Program-made: the position numbers and the translations under genes
Shown here: one piece after another, positions 1-6,743 of the stretch
Layout: each line of letters opens with the position of its first letter
Position numbering within the stretch: the first letter of the stretch is position 1
Notes under the pieces: generated by a model
The model's database searches: none
What the model was told of the DNA's origin: nothing
What the model saw: the letters and a program-made list of their open reading frames with translations, nothing else
DNA from: JAUXFK01 sp034189035
GTDB taxonomy: Bacteria > Desulfobacterota > UBA8473
Length of the DNA stretch: 32,960 nt
Direction: 5' to 3'
Assembly: GCA_034189035.1 (NCBI GenBank)
Contig: JAXHVA010000047.1
Coordinates: forward strand, 1-32,960

Positions 1-74
1 CAGCCCAGTTAGATAAGAAGGCCACGAGCATATCCTGGCTCGGGAATAAACGCCTGCAGTTCGAGTTTCATTGA
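1..74 (+). CDS. Possible 3' end of a gene cut by the window edge
   Basis: An open frame enters from the left edge (codons in phase with base 3) and ends at TGA 72-74. It encodes about 23 residues ending in NKRLQFEFH. The stretch is too short to place in a family, and it may be chance because the opposite strand also has a short open stretch here. Treat as a weak call. Confidence 0.2.
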   Translation, partial: AQLDKKATSISWLGNKRLQFEFH

Positions 75-170
75 TGAGTGAAGATCAATTATGTCTCACA
101 TAGCGGTGCGAAAATCGCTGTCCAACAGAGATCTGTATACAGAATATCTAAAAAAGAGCCAATTGTCAAT

Positions 171-186
171 TATTTAGCTCTTGGCA
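171..186. repeat. Repeat copy R1 (partial), tatttagctcttggc family
   Basis: The bases tatttagctcttggca match the left half of the longer copies R2-R5 in this window. A short inverted partner (aagagcc) lies just upstream at about 154-160, so the copy could form a small stem. It marks the left edge of the foldback sequence that follows. Confidence 0.6.
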
Positions 187-187
187 A

Positions 188-440
188 TGTGACTTCTCAA
201 TAACTTTGGGGAACAGACTTATGCCGCAGCTCACAGGGGAGCTTTTATGAGCGACATTGTGAATTTTGGGAAATACGTATTCAGGGTGTTGGGCGTTAAA
301 AAATTCAAAATGTTTGAGGGCATAGCCCGAGTTTATTGAATTTTAGCCGAGTACCCTGAATGCGCCCAAAATTCATAGAGGAGCGAATGAAAGCTCCCCT
401 GTGAGCTACGGCATGTTCCCGGACTTTTGAGAAGTTACTT
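188..440. repeat. Long imperfect foldback (inverted repeat, MITE-like)
   Basis: The two halves of this segment are reverse complements in register. An 18-bp perfect arm at 228-245 (agctcacaggggagcttt) pairs with 390-407. Further pairs are gaattttggg (261-270) with 365-374, attcaggg (279-286) with 354-361, and aaaattcaa (300-308) with 336-344. Outer arms near 193-200 and 424-433 also pair. The result is one hairpin of about 250 nt with a small loop near 315-325. It has no coding capacity and sits exactly between repeat copies R1 and R2. It resembles a non-autonomous foldback element, but no target-site duplication was identified. Confidence 0.75.
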
Positions 441-445
441 GGCAA

Positions 446-505
446 TATTTAGCTCTTGGCTTGTAGCTCTTGGTAAAAAACCTAATAGCTAAGAGCCAAG
501 AGCTT
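446..505. repeat. Repeat copy R2, palindrome-rich dispersed repeat
   Basis: This copy starts tatttagctcttggct, repeats tagctcttgg, then has an A-rich spacer and ends with the inverted form agctaagagccaagagctt. Each unit can therefore fold on itself. The same architecture recurs at 1305-1376, 4061-4115 and 4482-4542. It lies directly downstream, in minus-strand sense, of the second cas1 3' fragment. Confidence 0.8.
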
Positions 506-569
506 GTCTTAATTTCACCATGATAATCGAGAAATATCCATAAGTACATGATATCCCGGCTGCGCCCCA

Positions 570-703
570 TCAGTACCTGCCAATAAAGGATCTGTATACT
601 TTTCCTTTCTTGAGGCACTCAATGAGATGTCTCGGTAAATCATATGACAAAGTGGGTTTGTTTTTTCGCGGTACATGATGGAAGAGGAGAAACGGATTCA
701 GCC
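570..703 (-). pseudogene. Second, internally deleted copy of the cas1 3' end
   Basis: Read on the minus strand this encodes about 44 codons homologous to the end of the Cas1 gene at 1437-2105. It has the NPFL...KNKPTLSYDL segment joined directly to PRHLIECLKKGK and an IGRY C-terminus with TGA at 570-572. About 205 bp (the equivalent of roughly 1503-1708) are missing, and the deletion preserves the reading frame. The copy differs from the parent at several positions, including HHVPRK for HAPQK and VYRS for AYRP, so it is not a very recent duplication. Homology continues past the stop into repeat R2, just as the parent continues into R3. It has no start or catalytic residues of its own. Confidence 0.8.
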
Positions 704-877
704 CGTCTTTTGTTTTGGGACAGGCAGTGGGTTCGGTTGGCGACAAACAAGACGTTTCAGAAGTTTCTTTTGCAACCTCTGAAGATGTTGATAGTACTTT
801 TCAGGATCTTCCTCACATTCCTTATCAATCTGATGTCTTATCTCCCGCACTTCTTTTACTATTGGGTCTTGGATCAT
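698..877 (-). CDS. Small partner (antitoxin-like) gene of the PIN toxin
   Basis: A 59-residue ORF begins MIQDPIVKEVREIR and is rich in charged residues (KECEEDPEKYYQHLQRL...). ATG is at 875-877 and TGA at 698-700. It starts one base after the toxin stop and has a GGAGG-type ribosome site inside the end of the toxin gene, so the two are translationally coupled. Small ORFs of the 'DPIVxEVRxIR' type directly downstream of PIN toxins are a recognised arrangement and are taken as antitoxins. Homology to the cas1 fragment begins at about 702, so the last codon and the stop come from cas1 sequence and the native C-terminus was probably replaced. The pairing is seen directly; the antitoxin role is inferred. 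Confidence 0.7.
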   Translation of the reverse strand: MIQDPIVKEVREIRHQIDKECEEDPEKYYQHLQRLQKKLLKRLVCRQPNPLPVPKQKTG

Positions 878-878
878 T

Positions 879-1286
879 TTAAACCTCCATAAGTTCCTCT
901 GGAGTACATATTATGGGAGTTGATATTTCACGAATTGTATTTATTTCTTGAATTACTGATCGGACACGCGCGTTTAAGATGTGGCTAAAATTCCAAGATA
1001 CAAGAAAATCCATTCCATGAAATGTCCCAACAGCTAAATGAAAGGCATCACCTCTGGCTTTGTTGGGAATAAGAATTTTTTCAAAATAGGATTCCGCAAG
1101 TTCCTGCACGTCAGATGTGATCTCCAATACGGGGAATTCAGCTATTTTGTCAAGCCGTAATCTTGATGCTGACTCATCTCCCCTTGAAGCCTCTTCAATT
1201 ACAAGTGGTGAAATGTACGGCTCCAATTCCGGAAGCGCAATCTCCCACCATTCTGCTGTAACTTGCTGATGAGCCGCGACGATCAA
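879..1286 (-). CDS. PIN-domain (VapC-type) toxin, N-terminally truncated
   Basis: This encodes a PIN-fold RNase-like protein of 135 residues from a TTG start. The frame is open to a TAA at 1308-1310, adding at most IEQPSRD. Conserved parts are the second acidic motif PLVIEEASRGD and the third motif in KARGDAFHLAVG. Full-length relatives start with a MKVYLDTSV-type strand that carries the first catalytic Asp. Here that strand (about 20 residues) is missing, and its place is taken by repeat R3. RNase activity is therefore doubtful and the gene may be a pseudogene. It is coupled to the small gene downstream. There is no clear ribosome site before the TTG, which fits truncation by recombination at the repeat. 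Confidence 0.75.
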   Translation of the reverse strand: MIVAAHQQVTAEWWEIALPELEPYISPLVIEEASRGDESASRLRLDKIAEFPVLEITSDVQELAESYFEKILIPNKARGDAFHLAVGTFHGMDFLVSWNFSHILNARVRSVIQEINTIREISTPIICTPEELMEV

Positions 1287-1304
1287 ATCCCTGCTGGGCT
1301 GTTC

Positions 1305-1376
1305 TATTTAGCTCTTGGCTGTTAGCTCTTAGCTCGTGGCACCCAACCCTAAGAGCTACGAGCTAAGAGCTTGTCT
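1305..1376. repeat. Repeat copy R3
   Basis: Same family as R2: tatttagctcttggct, tagctcttagctcgtgg, a spacer, then aagagctacgagctaagagctt as the inverted half. It lies between the truncated 5' end of the PIN gene and the cas1 3' flank. About 60 bp beyond it are shared with the R2 flank, so the unit that was duplicated was repeat plus cas1 3' end. Confidence 0.8.
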
Positions 1377-1436
1377 TAATTGCACCTTGATAATCGAGAA
1401 ATATCCATAAGCACATGATATCCCGGCTGCACCTCA

Positions 1437-2105
1437 TCAATACCTCCCAATAAAGGGTCTGTATGCTTTTCCTTTCTTGAGGCACTCAATGAGATGTCTC
1501 GGTTGAAGGCGAATCACTTCTGTGAGCGTTATCTTGCTCCCTTTGTAGGGTACAATACTGGCGAGCCTTTCCAGGACATTCTCGATAACCTTTTCCTTTG
1601 TCTTGTCTGTAAGAAGACGGGTCTTATTGTTAATTTTCAATTCTTCTCCGCGGGTTATCATTGTAAATACAGCCCTATCCACAGCCTGACAGCGAAACTC
1701 CTCAATCAGGTCATACGATAAAGTGGGCTTGTTTTTTTGCGGTGCGTGAAGAAAGCTGAGAAACGGATTCAGCCCTGCCACTGCAATAGCACGCCATACC
1801 CTTGAATAAAGAATCCCATATCCATAATTGAGCATGGAGTTCACAAGGTCATCCGCTCCTTGTCGCCTGCGGCCCGCAAATTCAATATCCCCGGCCAGGA
1901 GATGTTTCACCATGGCCCAGTATGCAGCAGCGCTCCTTCCTTCAATGGAAAACAGTCTGTCACGGATAGCATTATGCTCTGCATCATGAGGAAGCTGTTT
2001 TGCCTCATCAGATAACCTCTCCACCTGATTTTCCATATCCGTCAAACCTTCCTGAAAACCCGTATTCTCCTTGCGGCTCCTTGCATAAAACTTCATAAGG
2101 TTCAA
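1437..2105 (-). CDS. cas1: Cas1 C-terminal domain (3' part of broken RT-Cas1 gene)
   Basis: This is the alpha-helical integrase domain of Cas1, the metal-dependent enzyme that inserts spacers into CRISPR arrays together with Cas2. The catalytic Glu lies in SIEGRSAAAYW. The His is in FLHAPQKNKPTLSYDLIEEFR, where the conserved acidic position follows. The reading frame is open upstream of the first ATG to about position 2143 (IASRIVKGKIRNQLNLMKF). It therefore belongs to the same ancestral protein as the ORF ending at 2177, separated by one base of frame and one amber codon. The 222-residue segment lacks the N-terminal beta domain needed for dimerisation, so it would not act alone. It ends about 60 bp before repeat R3. 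Confidence 0.85.
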   Translation of the reverse strand: MNLMKFYARSRKENTGFQEGLTDMENQVERLSDEAKQLPHDAEHNAIRDRLFSIEGRSAAAYWAMVKHLLAGDIEFAGRRRQGADDLVNSMLNYGYGILYSRVWRAIAVAGLNPFLSFLHAPQKNKPTLSYDLIEEFRCQAVDRAVFTMITRGEELKINNKTRLLTDKTKEKVIENVLERLASIVPYKGSKITLTEVIRLQPRHLIECLKKGKAYRPFIGRY

Positions 2106-2176
2106 CTGGTTTCTGATCTTCCCCTTTACGATTCGACTCGCTATTTTAAACTGTGGCCGTTTTGTATTGCATGAAG

Positions 2177-3559
2177 CTACAAAAGGCCGATCTGTGCCTG
2201 TGTTCGGGCGGGTGTGTAAACCATGGCATATGGAGGTCCATTCGCTTCCATAAACACAACAGGGATATCGCTTTTACTGCACTCCCGGATAAGGTCCGAT
2301 GAGAGGGTTATGCCCCTCGCAGCTATTGTAATATTATTTACCTTCTCTAGTTGACGGGTATAGATATTTGCACCTTTGTTCTTCACAACAAGACGGTTCC
2401 CTTTCTTGCCCACAAATGCACCGTGTGTCTTTACAACAACCTCGGAACTCAGTGCCTGTTCTGTAATGTAACGTTTCTTTCTTTTATGAACAGCCGTATC
2501 CGCAGCCTTTATGCCTGTCTCTATCTTGCTGCAAATAGGCGTGCTTTTTTCCTGTGATTCCCTGACTCGGATATTTTCCTTTATGGCCATCCCGGCAAGT
2601 TCACGGAGTTTTGTGTCCTTTTCACGGTTATACGTGTCTGACAGAAAGTCGAGAGGCAAGAGGTAATCAATAAGTTCCCTTACATTCCTGTATATGCCCT
2701 CTCGTACAAAACAAGACAGTGTACTCACCAGCCTCTGCATAAGGTATTCATCTACTGCAATGAACTGAAGTTCCGGGTTCAGCATCCCGTAATATCTTCT
2801 TGTCCCGTCAAGTGACCTGACGAGTTTTTCCAAAAGCTGTGCAGGTTCCCTGTTCCGGTGTGTAATGTGCCGTATCTTTCCCTTGATTTTTTTCAGCTTG
2901 TTTATGGATATAGTTCGCTCCCTGCCCTTGTAGTAAATCCCCAGAAAAACAAAACCATCTTCCAACGAACAGACAGGTCGCGGGTTTTCATTGACCGTAA
3001 GCCTGAGTACATTGGACATGAAGAATCTGTGGTCGTCGAATGCTCCGGTAACATCCTTTCTGCTGTGAGACAGGATAATGAAGTTGTCCGAATATCGAAT
3101 ATATGCGTATCCTTTCTGGATCATATACTCATCCAGAGAGTGAACATAGATATTTGAGAGCAGGGGGGATATGACAGACCCCTGTCCCACACCTGCATCA
3201 ATATCAAGATAATCGCCGCGACGGTTCACAAAACCGGTCTTCAGCCACATTCGAATCAGTCGTATTATGTCCGGGTCATCCATTACATGGGTGATCTGCC
3301 TTATGAGATAATCATGATCAATCGTGTCAAAGAACCTGTCAAAATCACCGAGTGCGACCCATCGCCTCTTTTCAATATGTAAATAGTGATTCAGTCTCTT
3401 GAAGACCTTTTGGGGGCCTTTTCCTTTACGGTATGCATAACTACAATCGAGGAATATGGGATTGAACTTCGGCTCTGTAACATCCCGAACCGCTTGTTGA
3501 ACGATCTTGTCCCTGACAACAGGAAGGGACAGGGGACGAGTCTCTCCCGAACCGTCCAT
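2177..3559 (-). CDS. Reverse transcriptase fused to Cas1 N-terminal domain
   Basis: From ATG 3559 this is a 460-residue open segment. A group II intron-like reverse transcriptase occupies about residues 1-300, with motif A GDFDRFFDTIDH, motif B GQGSVISPLLSNIY and motif C YSDN in place of the usual YADD. Residues about 380-460 are the Cas1 N-terminal domain (GAFVGKKGNRLVVKNKG, NNITIAARGITLSSDLI, IPVVFMEANG). RT-Cas1 proteins acquire spacers from RNA in type III systems. The frame stops at TAG 2177-2179, where relatives read Gln (AQIGLL-Q-LHAIQNG). The real N-terminus lies further upstream at GTG 3770, out of frame. No Cas6 domain is fused. The domain assignment is firm; activity is unlikely as read. 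Confidence 0.88.
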   Translation of the reverse strand: MDGSGETRPLSLPVVRDKIVQQAVRDVTEPKFNPIFLDCSYAYRKGKGPQKVFKRLNHYLHIEKRRWVALGDFDRFFDTIDHDYLIRQITHVMDDPDIIRLIRMWLKTGFVNRRGDYLDIDAGVGQGSVISPLLSNIYVHSLDEYMIQKGYAYIRYSDNFIILSHSRKDVTGAFDDHRFFMSNVLRLTVNENPRPVCSLEDGFVFLGIYYKGRERTISINKLKKIKGKIRHITHRNREPAQLLEKLVRSLDGTRRYYGMLNPELQFIAVDEYLMQRLVSTLSCFVREGIYRNVRELIDYLLPLDFLSDTYNREKDTKLRELAGMAIKENIRVRESQEKSTPICSKIETGIKAADTAVHKRKKRYITEQALSSEVVVKTHGAFVGKKGNRLVVKNKGANIYTRQLEKVNNITIAARGITLSSDLIRECSKSDIPVVFMEANGPPYAMVYTPARTQAQIGLL

Positions 3560-3782
3560 CTTCGGCGCATCGATCCTTTGCAGGGGTTCAGGCGTATAGG
3601 TTCCCTCTATAAGATCATGCCGTAACCGTTCAAAGTTTTTATGAAAATCCTTTTCAAAACTCTCGACTGTAACCCCGTCGAGCCCTCCTGCCGCCTTTTT
3701 TGGATTTCACCAGTTTCCATGCATCTATGAGAACGGATAAGGAACATACCCTTTCAAAGAGGTCTCCCACTGGCTCACTCCG

Positions 3783-4061
3783 TCATGCAAATTGAACCGT
3801 TTTCTCTTCACCGATCGTCCCATATCCCTGGACAGTGATCTTCTCCCTGCAACCTTTACATATCATATAGTAGCGTACATGGTCCTTTTTAGCCTTTATA
3901 ATATTCTTGATTTCAGCTTTCAGGGTATTCAGCATTTTAGGATCTGTGAATTCACATTCAAACACAAAGAGGTTCACTCGGTCACCGAAACCGGAGAGGA
4001 CTTTGGCGATCTTTTTACGCCTGCGGTTGGATGAAATCTCATAGGCAACGAGGACAAACAT
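3783..4061 (-). CDS. cas2: CRISPR-associated protein Cas2
   Basis: This is a small ferredoxin-fold protein of 92 residues. Cas2 dimers hold two Cas1 dimers together during spacer integration. Family features are the first strand FVLVAYEIS, the basic NRRRKKIAKVL helix, GDRVNLFVFECEF, and a Cys pair near the C-terminus (CKGCREK). The conserved Asp of the first strand (usually VxYDI) is Glu here. The ATG overlaps the first base of repeat R4, so the upstream region, including any ribosome site, is repeat sequence with no good Shine-Dalgarno. The RT-Cas1 GTG follows 12 bp after the stop, so the two were translated together. It is the only intact cas reading frame in the window. Confidence 0.88.
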   Translation of the reverse strand: MFVLVAYEISSNRRRKKIAKVLSGFGDRVNLFVFECEFTDPKMLNTLKAEIKNIIKAKKDHVRYYMICKGCREKITVQGYGTIGEEKTVQFA

Positions 4062-4115
4062 ATTTAGCTCTTGGCTCTTGGCAAAGAACCTAATACCTAA
4101 GAGCCAACAGCTTTT
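4061..4115. repeat. Repeat copy R4
   Basis: This copy reads tatttagctcttggctcttggcaaagaacctaata then the inverted half cctaagagccaacagctttt. It spans the space between the cas2 start and the 3' end of the four-helix-bundle gene. The stop codon (4097-4099) and the last residues of that gene are repeat sequence. Confidence 0.8.
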
Positions 4116-4460
4116 ATAAGGCCATTAATCATCTTGCCGATTTGGAAACCCATATCTTTGAGTTCAGTGAGTTGCTCTGCGTTAATCCATTTGCGTCTCT
4201 CAAATATGATGAGAAGGGTAATGGTCTCAAACAGAGAACCCCTTGCAATGTAAAGAAAATGGATGAACTCTTTTTTAGAATACCGGCCTTTTCCCTCTGC
4301 AATATTCATTGAAATACCAGAACAGGCAGAATCTATCTGCTCCATGAGCCGATAATTCTTTCTTCCCCGGGTCCAAATTCTCCGTCAGTTCAAGAACTCT
4401 GTCCGCAAAATCAACAGCCTTCTGCCATACCTCAAGTTTCTCAAAATTAAATTCTTCCAA
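4097..4460 (-). pseudogene. Four-helix-bundle (S23 / 23S rRNA intervening-sequence type) protein, frameshifted
   Basis: Two overlapping frames together give a typical four-helix-bundle protein of about 120 residues. The first part (from ATG 4460) reads FNFEKLEVWQKAVDFADRVLEL. The second part reads EQIDSACSGISMNIAEGKGR, FIHFLYIARGSLFET and a C-terminal helix ending LIKAVGS. A one-base frame change near 4345-4360 separates them; relatives read straight through NYRLMEQI. The family is known from intervening sequences in 23S rRNA genes and as free-standing small genes; its function is poorly defined. The gene fills the interval between repeat copies R4 and R5 almost exactly, splitting cas10 from cas2. 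Its family is also related to Avd of diversity-generating retroelements, but no such element is seen. Confidence 0.8.
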
Positions 4461-4481
4461 TACTGCTTCCTTTAATTAGCT

Positions 4482-4542
4482 TTATATTAGCTCTTGGCTG
4501 GTAGCTCTTGGCAAAAACTTAACAGCTAGCCAACAGCTAATC
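4482..4542. repeat. Repeat copy R5
   Basis: This copy reads tatattagctcttggctggtagctcttggcaaaaa, then an inverted half aacagctagccaacagctaatcc. It separates the four-helix-bundle gene from the truncated 3' end of the cas10 relic. The cas10 reading frame runs into the repeat and stops inside it. Confidence 0.8.
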
Positions 4543-5419
4543 CATATCCACCTCGCTAAAAAAGGCAGATCCACAGTAAAGCAAAGATCATCTCCTCCCA
4601 TAATCAGGGGACGTATCGACCCAAATTTACAGATCTTCTTTTCATCCTCAAAGAAACTGAGACATTCGTCAAACGCCGCTCCGACTATTGTCTCTGTCTC
4701 TTTTGAAAATTTTCTAAGACCTGGGAATTGCCAATGGCCTTCTTTTTATCCGCCATATTGTTGCCGTCTATTACAACAACAGCTATCATATCTCTTGAAA
4801 TATTCATTTCCTCCATGTTAGAAAAAAAGTATAACCGGAGAGATTCCTTATCATACCCTCATAGGGGAACCTCCATTTCCAGTTGCATGAACACCAGATT
4901 ACTATTTCTTTCTGATTTACATAATGGATGTGTTCTGCATAACCGATTCCACATAATTCGCATAATTTTAGATATGACGAACCTTTCGCCGCTATGATAT
5001 CATTCTTATTATATTTTTTCTTTCAAGCTTCTTCTCGGCCTCCTCAACGACATCAACGGGATTTTCTTCTTCATCAAAAGGGTGGACAATGGACGTTACC
5101 TGAATGTCACAACTATTATAATTTTTTTTATTCTACTTTGAAAATCGTAGGCGAGTTTTTCCGTTGGAAATATCACTTGAGTAGCCCCTCCCGCAGAATA
5201 GATGAAGTTGAGAGATTTTTTTATTTCATCAATAGAACCATTGGTTGTAAAACCATATTTAGATCCTTTAAGGAAAGCTAAGGTCTCACCATCGTTATTC
5301 GCATTTATATAATCCAGCAAGGCACTGGCCCCGACAATCGTCTTGAGCCTGTTGGTGTTGAAGATATACTTTTGGATACTGTCCACATCGAGAATGAAGA
5401 AATATTTCTTTGGACTCAC
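4543..5419 (-). pseudogene. cas10: cas10 relic (N-terminal and GGDD palm region)
   Basis: Cas10 is the large subunit of type III effector complexes and makes cyclic oligoadenylate. From ATG 5419 the first 107 codons read FFILDVDSIQKYIFNTNRLK and TIVGASALLDYIN, the typical first palm-like segment of Cas10/Cmr2. Further segments follow in shifted frames: VTSIVHPFDEEENPVDVV (about 5000-5100), a CELCG zinc motif near 4940, VVVIDGNN near 4770, and IMGGDDLCFTVD with GGDD at 4587-4598. Each junction is explained by one missing base in a homopolymer: an A run at 5119-5126, an A run near 5008, a T7 run near 4821 and a C run near 4729. The gene is truncated at repeat R5, so the C-terminal half is absent. 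No HD nuclease domain is visible. Confidence 0.82.
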
Positions 5420-6240
5420 GGTGTTCCTGATTAATATATCATTCTTATACTGAAGATGTACAAACAGCTTGATTTTTCAGAATAAAGTGAATTTTTGCAA
5501 AGTTAAAGTTGGTTTGTACCGAGTAGGAGGTTGTTACTTGTGGGTATTATTGCATGATTATAAACACTGAAATGTGAATGACCAATCAGACCGTGATGAA
5601 AGCTGCAACTCTTTGTAAGTCAGTCCATTTCAACCCCTAAAAGAAATCAGCACTCCCCCTCAATCGCTTTCTTCTACCGCTTCACTATATTCCCATCAGT
5701 AACATATCGACAGGATACTTATTGTGATGATTTCAAAACAGGATGCCGTGACTCAGGTGCTCTGCGCGCAAGGTCGCAATGATATGATGTCGGAACTTTT
5801 CAGTTGAATGAAGAAGGTATCTATCTGTTCAACACAAGAATTCGAAATTTAAGGGCTTACGCAAAATTTTCAAATTTTTACACGTGGTACGGCCCCTTGT
5901 CAACCGGTTTTTTAAATTCCTCATATTAACTACATATATTCCAGTTTAAGGTATGATTTCTTAGATGGGCAAAAAACGGAAGGTAAATAACGAGAAGCCA
6001 TTCCAATTGAGCACCAGCGTATTATCTCGTCTCTCTCTTATTTATGCACTGTTGTTCAATACAACTAGACAAATACTAATGCGTTCTGCCTCTCTTTCCG
6101 TTATCTTCGGCCTTGTTCACTCAGAATTTTTCGTAGCGTATAAACTATACTGGCCAGAGCTGGGCCAGACTTCTGCTATTGGCGAAAACAATTAATTAAA
6201 AAGGTTCAATTTTCGAGAGAGCTTGCTGAAAAGAGTAGCT
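5420..6240. other. Gene-poor interval with a possible insertion-sequence end
   Basis: No convincing gene lies in these 820 bp. A plus-strand ORF at 5965-6195 (76 codons, MGKKRKVNNEKPFQLSTS...) follows a sequence gggcttacgcaaaa at about 5856 that looks like a transposon terminal repeat about 110 bp before a start codon. The protein is not recognisable and no matching right end was found, so this may be a truncated insertion sequence. A single stretch atttcaacccctaaaagaaa near 5627-5646 resembles the 5' part of type III CRISPR repeats but occurs only once. Confidence 0.35.
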
Positions 6241-6741
6241 TCAACGATAAGCACTAAAATATAACCTGACAAAGCTCTTGTGGCTGTCAAATGCAATATC
6301 AGGTAATCTGTCCTGTTCAAAAAAAGCCACATCCTGGGCATCATCACCGGCTACCGGGTTTCCGGTATATTTTTTAACCATATAACCCACCATCAGGATG
6401 GAGCCATAATACGAACTGGGACTGGTCAGAACGCCAAGCAGAGAGTTAACACGACCTGTCAGGCCGGTCTCCTCTTTAAGCTCTCTCAAGGCAGCACTTT
6501 CCGGTGACTCGCCGATTTCTATAAAACCTCCGGGCAGACACCAGTGTCCGATTTTCGGCTCAACACTGCGTTTTACCAACAATAACCTTCCACTGCCATC
6601 GACTAGCACTATGCATGTGGCAGGTAACGGGTTTTCGTAGATAGGTTCATTACATATTAAGCAAAAAAGACGATCACGACCTTCGTAAAATCTTCTTATA
6701 AGTAATGACCCACAAAAATGACAGTTTGTCTTCTCAGGCAT
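6241..6741 (-). CDS. Nudix hydrolase with N-terminal zinc ribbon
   Basis: This is a pyrophosphohydrolase of the Nudix superfamily, 166 residues. Four Cys (about residues 7, 10, 27, 30) form a zinc ribbon as in NudC/NADH-pyrophosphatase-like and ADP-ribose-type enzymes. The Nudix box is complete at about residues 71-94 (GGFIEIGESPESAALRELKE followed by ETGL). The substrate cannot be read from the sequence; NAD(H), ADP-ribose or nucleotide clean-up are likely. It begins two bases after the stop of the aldolase gene, so the two form an operon with the aldolase first. No lesions are seen. Confidence 0.85.
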   Translation of the reverse strand: MPEKTNCHFCGSLLIRRFYEGRDRLFCLICNEPIYENPLPATCIVLVDGSGRLLLVKRSVEPKIGHWCLPGGFIEIGESPESAALRELKEETGLTGRVNSLLGVLTSPSSYYGSILMVGYMVKKYTGNPVAGDDAQDVAFFEQDRLPDIAFDSHKSFVRLYFSAYR

Positions 6742-6743
6742 AA

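Larger units (their letters stand above)
1437..3770 (-). pseudogene. RT-Cas1 fusion gene, full extent, three reading-frame lesions
   Basis: The ancestral gene can be rebuilt from GTG 3768-3770 to TGA 1437-1439. The GTG lies 12 bp after the cas2 stop, and a GGAG overlapping that stop serves as ribosome site. The N-terminal residues read VGDLFERVCSLSVLIDAWKLVKS. Lesion 1 is a one-base frame change in an A6 run (3696-3701), after which the frame reads KKAAGGLDGVTVESFEKDF. Lesion 2 is TAG at 2177-2179. Lesion 3 is a one-base frame change at 2143-2150, where relatives would read HSLKIASRIVKGK. At that point the minus strand reads T TTA AAA in frame, a textbook -1 slippery heptamer, but the upstream amber makes programmed frameshifting unlikely to rescue the protein. 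Confidence 0.8.

Noticed and set aside
406..618. 70-codon minus-strand ORF covering repeat R2 and the cas1 fragment
   Set aside because: It is out of frame with the cas1 remnant and reads through the palindromic repeat.
1437..4460. A reverse transcriptase near an Avd-like four-helix-bundle gene, suggesting a diversity-generating retroelement
   Set aside because: The RT is fused to Cas1 and adjacent to cas2, and no template/variable repeat pair or target gene is visible.
171..4542. The five R repeats as a degenerate CRISPR array
   Set aside because: Spacing is irregular, units are long and internally palindromic, and genes lie between them.
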